Positions 1 through 7,561 of a stretch of 17,151 bases of DNA are shown in pieces. The notes beneath the pieces are model-generated. The model did no database searches, had not been told where the DNA came from, and saw only the letters and a list, made by a program, of their open reading frames with translations. A program made the position numbers and the translations under genes. How positions within the stretch are numbered: the first letter of the stretch is position 1; each line of letters opens with the position of its first letter. This DNA comes from an uncultured Chlamydiaceae bacterium (GTDB taxonomy: Bacteria; Chlamydiota; Chlamydiia; Chlamydiales; Parachlamydiaceae): positions 1-17,151 of the forward strand of contig CAMFKA010000014.1 in NCBI GenBank assembly GCA_945957185.1. Reading direction: 5' to 3'.

Positions 1-224
1 GAGACAGGCTTTACGGGGATAGGCGAGCGTTTCACACACATTTCATAGTAACGTTTATCCATCAACAGAACGGAGTGTTCTCCATAGATCACGGCGATAC
101 CAGTACTCATTTTGATGCCGGTGATATAGTACAGATCCGTCGGATCAGTGATGACCAATGCTTGCGCGCCGCTTGTTTCGGTTAATCGGTTGATCCGATC
201 GATTCGGGGAAGGTAGATGTTCAT
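1..224 (-). CDS. pepP: Xaa-Pro aminopeptidase (M24 family), 5' part only
   Basis: The reading frame starts at ATG 224-222 and runs off the left edge after 74 codons, so only the N-terminal part is visible. It begins MNIYLPRIDRINRL and continues with ALVITDPTDLYYITG, the typical start of the creatinase/prolidase N-terminal domain found in proline aminopeptidases. The metal-binding catalytic domain would lie outside the window. The enzyme would remove an N-terminal residue preceding proline in the cytoplasm. It starts 32 bases downstream of the mutL stop on the same strand, so the two are probably co-transcribed; a mutL-pepP order is also known in Chlamydia (from memory). The family call is fairly secure, but the exact subfamily (aminopeptidase P or dipeptidase PepQ) cannot be settled from this fragment. 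Confidence 0.8.
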   Translation of the reverse strand, partial: MNIYLPRIDRINRLTETSGAQALVITDPTDLYYITGIKMSTGIAVIYGEHSVLLMDKRYYEMCVKRSPIPVKPV

Positions 225-256
225 ACAGTCCTCTTGAGTGGTCGGCGCTCTGCCGA

Positions 257-2107
257 TTATTTTCTAAATTGTTTTGCGATCTCTTCATCGCTGAAGCGCG
301 CTACGGTAGGCTGTCCCGAAGGAGAGATGTGAGGGCTTTTACATTTAAAAAGCTCTTTCAGTAGACCTTGCGCTTCTTCAATTCCCAATTTCGTCCCTTT
401 GGATATGGAAGCGCGCGCCGCTGCTGACGCAATCGAACGTGATAACCGCTGCTCCAATAAGTCAGCACACTTTACATTTTCTGAAGTTTCTTTCAAATCG
501 TGAATGAGGTCGACGATCAATTCTTTGACATCGACGTTCCCTAACACTGTCGGTAAAGAATCGACGACAAAGCTGTTGCCTCCAAATTCTTTGATCCCAA
601 TGCCTTTCATTTGGAGCATTTCGATGCACGGTTTTAAGAATTCAGCTTCTTGCGCTCCAAGGTCCACTGTATGAGGAATCAACAGCTCCTGCACCTGCAA
701 ACCGTCAGGTTTTGTTGTGGATAGCTTTTCAAAGATAACTCTATTGTGTGCCGCTTTTTGATCGACTAGTGACAATCCTCCAATTCTCCCTTGAAACCAT
801 TCGATAGAAGAGGTTTCTACAACAATATATCCGGGAAGCGTCGTCAACGCTTTTGGAGTTGGCTTGTCAAATTTGTGTTCCGGAATGAGAATCGGAATCT
901 GCAAAGGTGCAAAAACTGAAGGGGTAGGCGGAACGGTCGATATTCTTGATTCTTGCCGAGGCATTGCCGGAGGATACAGATCAGGATAAGGGTCAGAAGG
1001 TAACGGAGGTTCGTTGAGGACGAATTGTTCCAAATTAAACGCCGGCGCGACAGAATGGAAGCAAGGTTCGACGACAAAGTCTGGAGTCGGAGCCAACGGA
1101 TGTGTCTGCAGAGCTTCCCTAGCGCTTTGTAAAAGGAGTTCTCGAATCTCCATCTCTTTACGCAGGCGCACCTCTCGCTTCTGGGGGTGGACGTTCACAT
1201 CTACACTTTGGGTGGGGAGTTCAAGATAAAGGATGAAAGTGGGGTGTCTGCGGGGAGGAAGCAATGTTCCATAAGCGTCTTTAAGGGCATAACCGACAAA
1301 TGGAGCGGCCACAGCGCGCTTGTTAATAAAGATGTATTGCCCCGAACGGTTTTGGCGATGTTCGTGAGGAGCTCCAATCCAACCGTAGATTTTATACGTT
1401 GGTGTATTGATTTGCAGCCAGTGGGAATACTCCAAAAAAGAGATTCCTAACAAATCTTCAACGCGTTGTTTCAATTGGTCATCAGGCTTATTGCCATTTG
1501 GAGCAATTTGAATGATGCGCTCTTCATTGCTGATGAGTGTGAAAGCGATTTTAGGGTTGGCTAGCGCAAGCAAAGTGACTACTTTTTCGATTTCGGCGTC
1601 GTCATAAGCGGGGGATTTCTGGAATTTTCGTCGGACGGGGACGTTATAAAAAAGCCCTTTCACTTCCATCGTCGTTCCCTTTTCACGGACAGCCGAAGTT
1701 GCAGTAAGGATTTTTCCACCCTCTACAACGATCATCGAACCGCTTTCAGGGTTTGTTTCATCATTTGTCAAGATAGTGAATTTAGAAATCGAAGCGATCG
1801 AAGGGATAGCTTCTCCGCGGAATCCCATTGTCAGCGTAGCGTGCAGCTCGTCGATAGAATGGATCTTTGATGTTGCATGTCTCTCTAAGCATAACAAAGC
1901 ATCATCGCGACACATACCGCTGCCGTTGTCTGATATGCGGATGAGTTGGCGCCCCCCGCCTTTTATTTCGATGGTGATTTTGGTGGAGCCGGCATCAATA
2001 GAGTTTTCAACCAGTTCTTTAACGACAGAGGCGGGGTTTTCAATCACTTCACCCGCAGCGATTTGGTTGATGGTGATTTCATCAAGTACGCGTATTATAG
2101 ATTTCAT
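257..2107 (-). CDS. mutL: DNA mismatch repair protein MutL
   Basis: This is a 616-residue mismatch-repair ATPase that links MutS recognition to downstream excision. GHKL ATPase motifs are clear near the N terminus: IAAGEVIENP (about 17-26) with ELVENSIDAG, DNGSG (60-64), and GFRGEAIPSIASIS (from about 95). The C-terminal dimerisation domain is present and the length matches the family (about 615). The endonuclease motif region reads DQKAAHNR (449-456) instead of DQHAAHER, and the late zinc-site motif reads SPSGQP (595-600) instead of CPHGRP, so nicking activity is doubtful. I chose the start MKSIIRVLDE because it matches the family start; ATG 2116 would add three residues, and longer in-frame extensions run into a repeat. 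The gene is divergent from 2439 and upstream of pepP. Confidence 0.95.
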   Translation of the reverse strand: MKSIIRVLDEITINQIAAGEVIENPASVVKELVENSIDAGSTKITIEIKGGGRQLIRISDNGSGMCRDDALLCLERHATSKIHSIDELHATLTMGFRGEAIPSIASISKFTILTNDETNPESGSMIVVEGGKILTATSAVREKGTTMEVKGLFYNVPVRRKFQKSPAYDDAEIEKVVTLLALANPKIAFTLISNEERIIQIAPNGNKPDDQLKQRVEDLLGISFLEYSHWLQINTPTYKIYGWIGAPHEHRQNRSGQYIFINKRAVAAPFVGYALKDAYGTLLPPRRHPTFILYLELPTQSVDVNVHPQKREVRLRKEMEIRELLLQSAREALQTHPLAPTPDFVVEPCFHSVAPAFNLEQFVLNEPPLPSDPYPDLYPPAMPRQESRISTVPPTPSVFAPLQIPILIPEHKFDKPTPKALTTLPGYIVVETSSIEWFQGRIGGLSLVDQKAAHNRVIFEKLSTTKPDGLQVQELLIPHTVDLGAQEAEFLKPCIEMLQMKGIGIKEFGGNSFVVDSLPTVLGNVDVKELIVDLIHDLKETSENVKCADLLEQRLSRSIASAAARASISKGTKLGIEEAQGLLKELFKCKSPHISPSGQPTVARFSDEEIAKQFRK

Positions 2108-2172
2108 AATACCCATGATAAAATGATGTGACGTAATGATCAATGATAAAAAAATTTTTGGTGCATCGCTCA

Positions 2173-2340
2173 AAGAAACGATAGAACGATACAATGATGT
2201 AACGATACAACGATAATATCGTAAGCTATCAATTTCATTTATCTAAAAACATTAAATTTATTGAAGGGTTTTTGGAATAATTCTGGATTTGCATAATTAT
2301 CATTCTATCGTTACATCGTTACATCGTTCTATCGTTTCTT
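2173..2340. repeat. Long imperfect hairpin of ACGATNNA octamers
   Basis: Arms 2173-2217 and 2296-2340 are reverse complements at 40 of 45 positions and enclose a 78-base AT-rich loop. Each arm is a run of imperfect 8-base units of the type AACGATAG, AACGATAC, AATGATGT. It fills most of the 331-bp gene-free stretch between the divergent mutL and 2439 genes. Further degenerate units (AATGATGT, AATGATCA) lie at 2122-2148, close to the mutL start. No ORF fits here. The function is unknown; as RNA either strand could fold into a stem of about 45 bp. A related unit array lies at 7333-7400. Confidence 0.85.
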
Positions 2341-2438
2341 GGCCTCCCATCCGCATCACACCCACAAAATTTTGTTGAATAAGATGTTTGTTTAAAAGCT
2401 TTCTGATACATATCGATAATTTTGAAAGGAGGTTCTAT

Positions 2439-3113
2439 ATGTCATCGTTTGTAGAAGTTGTTGATTTCGCTCCAATAGTTCACCCAAAGGAGAGATTCGA
2501 TCAACAATCAAAAAAATCGATCCGCTGGAAGCAGGTGAAATTAGGTGTGAGCGTTCTTGTTGTCAATGCGATAGGGATAGGAAGTATTGTCTATGGTTGG
2601 CACGTATTTAAGAAAGCCGATGAAGAATTCGGTGCTTGCCATATCAAAATGGCCTGTAATTATGATGACAAAAGCGATGCGTACCGCTGCGAATCCGAAT
2701 GCAACATCAAAGATACAGCCTACGAATTTATGGAGGGAGTTGCTTTAATGGCTGTTGGAGCGGTCTACGAAGCTGCTGCAAACGTCTTTACATACATTTT
2801 CGATGGAAGTCGTCGTGATTTCAATGAACTGGCAAGTCCTGAATCGATTTTGAAAATTAGAAATTTATTAAATAAATCAAATGCAAGAGCTTTTGCGAAC
2901 GAGTACCTTGCAGTACTTCCTCAATTAGTTCAATTAGGGATTTTTCCTGAAGACGAAGTGGAATCTTATAAAACTCAACTGCTTCAATGCGATCACGAAG
3001 GCGATGAACACGATCAACAGTTATTGGAATTAAGCGGAGAGGGAGAAGAGGACTGCTGGTATGCATATAAACAACGTCTGTTAGCTAAAATTCCAAGTCC
3101 TATTGCTTCGTAA
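2439..3113 (+). CDS. Unrecognised membrane protein with Cys-rich loop
   Basis: I do not recognise this 224-residue protein. The start is ATG 2439 because AAAGGAGG at 2425-2432 sits six bases upstream; the in-frame ATG at 2388 lacks such a site. A hydrophobic segment at about 33-58 (KLGVSVLVVNAIGIGSIVYG) looks like a membrane span. It is followed by a loop with four cysteines in about 25 residues (GACHIKMAC and YRCESEC), then a second moderately hydrophobic stretch (FMEGVALMAVGAVYEAAANV). The C-terminal half is soluble-looking and acidic, ending in an EGEEDCWYAYKQR region. The Cys-loop could form disulfides if it faces an oxidising compartment. Two hydrophobic stretches recall chlamydial inclusion-membrane proteins, but the roughly 37-residue spacer is too long for the usual bilobed hairpin. 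It is a stand-alone gene ahead of the pcnB run. It is a real gene on the strength of its RBS and long frame; its function is open. Confidence 0.75.
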   Translation: MSSFVEVVDFAPIVHPKERFDQQSKKSIRWKQVKLGVSVLVVNAIGIGSIVYGWHVFKKADEEFGACHIKMACNYDDKSDAYRCESECNIKDTAYEFMEGVALMAVGAVYEAAANVFTYIFDGSRRDFNELASPESILKIRNLLNKSNARAFANEYLAVLPQLVQLGIFPEDEVESYKTQLLQCDHEGDEHDQQLLELSGEGEEDCWYAYKQRLLAKIPSPIAS

Positions 3114-3120
3114 TAAGTGG

Positions 3121-3149
3121 TTTAAAAAATAGACGCAGTCGGTTACAAT
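3121..3149 (+). promoter_or_regulatory. Candidate promoter for pcnB run
   Basis: TACAAT at 3144-3149 is one base from the -10 consensus, and TTTAAA at 3121-3126 is a weak -35 match at 17-base spacing. A transcript would start about six to seven bases after the -10, which coincides with the ATG at 3156, and no Shine-Dalgarno-like sequence precedes that ATG. The site is plausible but short motifs like this occur by chance. Confidence 0.4.
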
Positions 3150-3155
3150 AAACGC

Positions 3156-4364
3156 ATGAATCATACACACTTAGCAACACAAATCGCAAAGCGTCTTCAA
3201 GATGCCGGCTATATCGCTTACTTTGCAGGCGGGTGGGTCCGTGATTATTTCATGGGCCACCCCTCCGATGACATCGATATTGCCACCAGCGCAGCTCCTA
3301 ACGAAATTATCGCTCTTTTTCCTAACACAATATTAGTGGGGATCTCCTTCGGTGTCGTGATCGTTGTTGTCGAGGGGCAACAATTTGAAGTCAGCACTTT
3401 CAGAAAAGATTTTGAATATCTGGACGGCAGAAAACCTTCCCGCATCGAGCTTTCAGGTCCCCGCGAAGATGCCTATCGTCGAGACTTTACGATTAATGGA
3501 ATGTTTTACGACCCCATCAGCGAAGAAATTTTCGATTACGTTCACGGCGTTGAAGACATCAAAAATAAAGTGATACGCACCATAGGTAATCCCGACGAAA
3601 GATTTTTGGAAGATCGCCTTCGTATGATCCGTGCAATCCGCTTCGCAGCCAAATTCGATTTTAAAATTGACCCCGAAACCCACCAAGCGATTATCGATTT
3701 CTCAAATACTCTTTTTCCTGCTGTTGCTAAAGAGAGAGTGTGGCAAGAACTGCTAAAAATGTCGACTTCGGAGCGTTTCGATTTTGCAATTATAGAATTA
3801 CATCGCGCGGGGCTGCAGGGAGAGATATTCCCTCCCCTAAAACACGTGCACCTTAACGAGATCAAAGAAAAGATAAAAGCATTTAAACAGATGCCCAAGA
3901 GCGCACCACCGATCCTTTTTTTGAATTTATTGTTTTCACAACTCCCTCACAACATCAAAAAAGAACTGTTTCAAGATTTAAAAGTCAGCAACGCCGATTT
4001 AAAATGGGTGGAATTCCATTCTAAAGTGGAGCTTGCGGGCGATGACCTCGTCGAATGGACCTACATTTACGCACATCCTTTTTGGCCTGTTGTTTTAGAG
4101 ACGATTCATGCGACTATGGCTCCGGATGATGTGCAAAGCTCTTTGTTAAGGCATCGAGAGGCTTCTCTCCGCCTGCGACCTGCGATCGATCGCGTAGTCA
4201 ACAAACAGCCTCTTGTCACATCTGCATTATTAATGGAACAGGGGGTCACTCCTGGTGTGAAAATGGGAAAACTGCTAAAGCTGGCGGAAAGGATCTCCAT
4301 CGAACGTGATGTTCAAAATCCGGAAGAGGTGATCGCTCATTTAAAGTCTTCGACAGAGTGGTAA
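3156..4364 (+). CDS. pcnB: tRNA nucleotidyltransferase / poly(A) polymerase
   Basis: This is a class II nucleotidyltransferase of 402 residues that adds CCA to tRNA 3' ends or A-tails to RNA in the cytoplasm. The catalytic head is intact: GGWVRD (25-30) with the DDIDIATSA metal-binding motif (about 38-46), then YRRDFTINGMFYDP, and IGNPDERFLEDRLRMIRAIR for the head-neck region. The length suits both CCA-adding enzymes and the short chlamydial PcnB proteins, and sequence alone does not decide which activity dominates. An RRDFTIN motif occurs in both subfamilies. It is the first gene of a tight plus-strand run, with the next ATG five bases after its stop. No Shine-Dalgarno sequence is visible before ATG 3156, and a candidate -10 element lies just upstream. 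Confidence 0.9.
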   Translation: MNHTHLATQIAKRLQDAGYIAYFAGGWVRDYFMGHPSDDIDIATSAAPNEIIALFPNTILVGISFGVVIVVVEGQQFEVSTFRKDFEYLDGRKPSRIELSGPREDAYRRDFTINGMFYDPISEEIFDYVHGVEDIKNKVIRTIGNPDERFLEDRLRMIRAIRFAAKFDFKIDPETHQAIIDFSNTLFPAVAKERVWQELLKMSTSERFDFAIIELHRAGLQGEIFPPLKHVHLNEIKEKIKAFKQMPKSAPPILFLNLLFSQLPHNIKKELFQDLKVSNADLKWVEFHSKVELAGDDLVEWTYIYAHPFWPVVLETIHATMAPDDVQSSLLRHREASLRLRPAIDRVVNKQPLVTSALLMEQGVTPGVKMGKLLKLAERISIERDVQNPEEVIAHLKSSTEW

Positions 4365-4369
4365 GTGCT

Positions 4370-5125
4370 ATGGAAATGATAACAAGCTTACAAAATCCGT
4401 TGGTAAAATACTTGTTTAAGCTGCGCACGAATCACGATTTTCGCAGAGAAGAGGGTTCCCTTGTATTAGAAGGCGCCACGTTGATCGAAGAGGTGTGCGG
4501 TACTGTGAAGCCTAAAAAAATTCTTGTCTCTCATCCTGAAAATCTACCCGATAGTTTACGGTCGCTACCTCACTTACTTGTCAGCGAAGAGATTATAAAA
4601 AAAATTTCCGGTACCCTTCATCCCGAAGGGATTCTTGCTGAATTCCCCCTGCCCCTTCCCTCCAAATTCCCAAAACTTCAAAGACTTCTTATCCTCGACA
4701 GAATCAGCGATCCAGGTAATTTAGGAACGATTTTGCGGACGGCAATCGCGTTTAATTGGAACGCTGTTTTCTTCATAAAAGGGGGCTGCGATCCTTTCAA
4801 TGATAAAGCGTTAAGGGCTTCGAAAGGAGCTCTATTTCATTTGCATTACCAAGAAGGAAGTTGGGAGGAAGCGAAACTGTTGATTTCGCAAAACTCGCTA
4901 CACCCTTTTGCTGCCGATATCAAAGGGACCTCTTTGAATAAAATGCAAACGCCAAAAGCTCCGGCATTAGTATTGGGAAATGAAGCTCAAGGGGTTTCGG
5001 ACGAAATTCTGAATGCTTGCGAAGCTCTTACAATCCCTATGAGCGGAAAAATGGAATCGTTAAACGTTGCTGTTGCGGGAGGAATCCTAATGCATGCATT
5101 GTCCAAAGGAAATGACTATGAGTAA
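4370..5125 (+). CDS. SpoU/TrmH-family RNA 2'-O-methyltransferase
   Basis: This is a SPOUT-fold methyltransferase that transfers a methyl group from SAM to ribose 2'-O in rRNA or tRNA. From ATG 4370 it is 251 residues long. It opens with ITSLQNPLVKYLFKL and the substrate-binding region EEGSLVLEGATLIEE, typical of the larger rRNA-type members. The three SpoU motifs follow: LDRISDPGNLGTILRTA (motif 1), LVLGNEAQGVSDEIL (motif 2) and IPMSGKMESLNVAVAGGI (motif 3, cofactor knot). ATG 4370 is preferred over the GTG at 4358, which overlaps the previous stop; ATG 4376 is also possible. The gene lies five bases after pcnB and overlaps rsgA by eight bases, so translation is probably coupled. The target nucleotide cannot be read from the sequence. 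Confidence 0.9.
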   Translation: MEMITSLQNPLVKYLFKLRTNHDFRREEGSLVLEGATLIEEVCGTVKPKKILVSHPENLPDSLRSLPHLLVSEEIIKKISGTLHPEGILAEFPLPLPSKFPKLQRLLILDRISDPGNLGTILRTAIAFNWNAVFFIKGGCDPFNDKALRASKGALFHLHYQEGSWEEAKLLISQNSLHPFAADIKGTSLNKMQTPKAPALVLGNEAQGVSDEILNACEALTIPMSGKMESLNVAVAGGILMHALSKGNDYE

Positions 5126-6251
5126 ACGATGGGTTGCTTGCGATACGGAAGAGGAATTTTTTGGCGACGAGCGGAAACAAGCAAAAATGGACCGCAAAAT
5201 TGCGCAGGCAAAAGACCGCTCTAAATACAAAAAAACGGACAAAGCGAAATTTTTACAAAGCGTCAAAGACGATCAACAGCAAAAAGTTAAAAGTGAGCAC
5301 AGCAAACGAGGTCGCGTGATATCGATTGTTCCGGAAGGGATAATGGTCGCTTATGAAGATACTGTCCTCGTATGCCACCTGCGCGGAATTCTGAAAAAAC
5401 AGCGCACACAATCCAAAAATCTGGTCACTGTGGGAGATTACGTTTTATTTGAAGAGTATGAAGAGGGCTACGGCGTGATTGCACAAGTGGAACCCCGTGC
5501 GTCTGTATTGTCTCGCGCTGACAACCTCTCCCGCAGAAAAGAGCAGCTCATCGCCAGCAATATCGACCAGGTCATCATTACCGTTTCCGTTGTACAGCCC
5601 GCTTTGAAGGCGTCTTTAGTCGATCGCTATATTATTGCAGCAAAAAAAGGAAACATGAAACCCGTCATTGCGATCACAAAAATAGATCTTTTAGAAGATG
5701 ATGAGGTTGATCCTGTCTTGAGAGAAGTGGAAGAGGAGCTTTTGGAAATGATGCTCCAGACCTACCCAAAACTTGATATTCCGGTTGTCTTGATCAGTAA
5801 CGTCACGGGAGATGGGATCGAAGAACTGAAATTGCTGATGAAAGACAAGTCATCCGTATTTTCAGGGCAGTCGGGAGTGGGGAAATCCTCTTTAATCAAC
5901 GCTGTCACAGGCTTTGATATACGCGTAGGAGCTATTGTCGATAAAACGAAAAAAGGCGCCCACACGACTACAACAACCAATCTTTTGCCGCTCTCTTTTG
6001 GAGGGTGGTGCATCGACACTCCCGGAATCAAAAGCTTTGGCGTTTGGGATCTTGAAAAACAAGAGCTCGACGGCTACTTCACAGAGATCAACTCGATCGG
6101 CAGAGGCTGCAAATTTCCTAACTGCTGCCACCTGCACGAAGAGAGCTGCGCTGTTAAAGACGCTCTCGAAAGCGGTGAACTGTCCCCCCTCCGTTATGAA
6201 TCTTACCAATCTCTGCTCGCAAGTATCAGCAGTCAACATGTCAGACGATAA
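5118..6251 (+). CDS. rsgA: Ribosome small-subunit GTPase RsgA
   Basis: This is a circularly permuted GTPase that checks late maturation of the 30S subunit. The 377 residues hold a Lys-rich N-terminal extension (about 10-62), an OB-fold (about 63-130), and the G-motifs in permuted order: G4 TKID (187-190), G1 GQSGVGKS (250-257), G3 DTPG (300-303). A C-terminal zinc site follows with C331, C336, H338 and C344. All key residues are present. The start is ATG 5118 because AAAGGA at 5105-5110 is seven bases upstream; ATG 5112 is too close to that site. It overlaps the SpoU gene by eight bases and mutY begins 12 bases after its stop. The basic N-terminal extension is longer than in compact RsgA proteins and may bind rRNA (inference). 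Confidence 0.95.
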   Translation: MSKRWVACDTEEEFFGDERKQAKMDRKIAQAKDRSKYKKTDKAKFLQSVKDDQQQKVKSEHSKRGRVISIVPEGIMVAYEDTVLVCHLRGILKKQRTQSKNLVTVGDYVLFEEYEEGYGVIAQVEPRASVLSRADNLSRRKEQLIASNIDQVIITVSVVQPALKASLVDRYIIAAKKGNMKPVIAITKIDLLEDDEVDPVLREVEEELLEMMLQTYPKLDIPVVLISNVTGDGIEELKLLMKDKSSVFSGQSGVGKSSLINAVTGFDIRVGAIVDKTKKGAHTTTTTNLLPLSFGGWCIDTPGIKSFGVWDLEKQELDGYFTEINSIGRGCKFPNCCHLHEESCAVKDALESGELSPLRYESYQSLLASISSQHVRR

Positions 6252-6263
6252 AGTACCTCCAAA

Positions 6264-7295
6264 ATGCAACAACAACTGATTCGATGGTTCAATACACATA
6301 AACGGGAACTTCCCTGGAGAGAAAACCTCTCCCCCTACCGCGTTTGGGTTTCAGAAGTGATGCTCCAACAGACGCAAGTCGCTGTGGTGATTCCCTACTT
6401 CGAGCGGTGGATGGAGCGATTTCCTACGATCCAATCGCTTGCAGATGCCCATATCGATGAAGTTATCAAATTGTGGGAGGGCCTAGGTTACTACTCCCGA
6501 GCGCGGAATTTGCATGAAGGCGCTAAACAGATCTGCGAAAAGTTTAAGGGAGAGCTTCCGGATACTCCGGAGCAATTGCAAAAGATTAAAGGGATCGGTC
6601 CCTACACTCAGGGTGCCATTTTAAGCTTCGCTTTTCGTAAAAGAGCCGCAGCAGTAGATGGAAATGTCATACGCGTGTTGACACGCTATCTTGCGCTGCA
6701 AGACGATATCAGCAAGCCTTCTACAGTGAAAATGATTTGGGAAAAAGCACAGTCGATGGTTCCGGAAGTGGAGCCCTGGAGCTATAACGAAGGTTTGATC
6801 GAACTGGGAGCAACGATATGTGGCAAAACTCCTCGCTGTCAGCAATGCCCCATACGAAGCTCTTGTAAAGGATTTGCGCAGGGAGTTGCCGCTGATCTGC
6901 CTGTCAAAACAAAGAAACAGCAAGCGATTGAACTCATTCGACAGGTCGCTGTCATAGAATGCGGAGGTTCGTTTCTCGTCAGAAAATGCCCGAAAGGGGA
7001 GATCATGCAAGATCTTTATGAATTTCCTTTTTATCAAATCAATGAAAAGAGAGAATCATCATTCGCTTTATCGGATTGGCTGACGAAGACAATGGGAATT
7101 TCCGCGACGCAGCCCGAAGCGTTATCTCAAGTGAATCACGGGTTTACAAAATATCGTGTTAAACTCTTTCCGTTTCAATATCGGATCGAAGCTAAGATGC
7201 CTGTTTCAGGCTTTCAGTGGGTTGACAGAGAACAACTTGGAGAGCTTCCATTCAATTCCGGTCACCGTCGCATCTTATCCCAACTATCTTGTTGA
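6264..7295 (+). CDS. mutY: Adenine DNA glycosylase MutY
   Basis: This enzyme removes adenine mispaired with 8-oxoguanine in base-excision repair. The protein has 343 residues. The sequence WVSEVMLQQTQV holds the catalytic Glu31, the helix-hairpin-helix is IKGIGPYTQGAI (about 108-119), and VDGNVIR carries the catalytic Asp132. The iron-sulfur cysteines are C186, C192, C195 and C201. The spacing C-x5-C-x2-C-x5-C is one residue shorter in the first loop than the usual x6. A C-terminal NUDIX-like 8-oxoG recognition domain follows (GGSFLVRKCPKGEIMQDLYEFPF region and VNHGFTKYRVKLFPF). It is the last gene of the pcnB-SpoU-rsgA-mutY run, and its weak ribosome site suggests coupling to rsgA. Confidence 0.95.
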   Translation: MQQQLIRWFNTHKRELPWRENLSPYRVWVSEVMLQQTQVAVVIPYFERWMERFPTIQSLADAHIDEVIKLWEGLGYYSRARNLHEGAKQICEKFKGELPDTPEQLQKIKGIGPYTQGAILSFAFRKRAAAVDGNVIRVLTRYLALQDDISKPSTVKMIWEKAQSMVPEVEPWSYNEGLIELGATICGKTPRCQQCPIRSSCKGFAQGVAADLPVKTKKQQAIELIRQVAVIECGGSFLVRKCPKGEIMQDLYEFPFYQINEKRESSFALSDWLTKTMGISATQPEALSQVNHGFTKYRVKLFPFQYRIEAKMPVSGFQWVDREQLGELPFNSGHRRILSQLSC

Positions 7296-7332
7296 ATAAA
7301 TCACGATGAGATTTATCGGAGATAACGGTTTT

Positions 7333-7400
7333 TATCGTTTTATCGTTCCATCGTTCTATCGTTTTCCTGCTTCAAACTTTATCTCAACGATAAAACGATA
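7333..7400. repeat. ATCGTT-type octamer array with inverted copy
   Basis: Four consecutive 8-base units run from 7333 to 7364: TATCGTTT, TATCGTTC, CATCGTTC, TATCGTTT. An exact 15-base inverted copy of the first two units (7333-7347) lies at 7386-7400, giving a potential hairpin with a 38-base loop. The units are the complement of those in the 2173-2340 hairpin, so the two loci share one repeat class. It sits in the gap between mutY and mcsA and abuts the CCACTGAG-type element at 7396-7466. Confidence 0.85.
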
Positions 7401-7466
7401 TGACTACTCTGATAGCTCTCAAAAATCCTCAGTGTTCTCACTGGCTCAGTGGTGATTATGCAACAA
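7396..7466 (-). repeat. CCACTGAG-type dispersed element, copy 1
   Basis: Read on the minus strand it starts TTGTTGCATAATCACC, continues with the octamer part CACTGAGCCAGTGAG, then ATTTTTGAGAG and ends in GTCATATCG. The same order of blocks is found at 14880-14950 (minus) and partly at 14735-14795 and 16961-17022 (plus). The distal end merges into the octamer hairpin at 7333-7400, so the two repeat types form a composite here. The rest of the gap (7467-7561) shows no convincing gene or promoter. Confidence 0.75.
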
Positions 7467-7561
7467 GATCGTATCCCAACTACCGATCTAAAAATTCTGG
7501 CGCATTTACCCCTGATCTGATAAAACCAGGTATATGTTAATTAATTTAAAAGTAGATGGTC

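Noticed and set aside
1187..1450. Plus-strand open frames inside mutL (also 1776-2126)
   Set aside because: They are antisense to conserved mutL coding sequence, have no recognisable protein features, and look like frame shadows.
2439..3113. Chlamydial inclusion-membrane (Inc) protein
   Set aside because: The two hydrophobic stretches are too far apart for the usual bilobed hairpin and the second is weak; left as unrecognised.
7333..7364. Tandem octamers as a possible CRISPR-like array
   Set aside because: Units are 8 bases with no spacers, and no cas genes are near; it is a simple periodic repeat.
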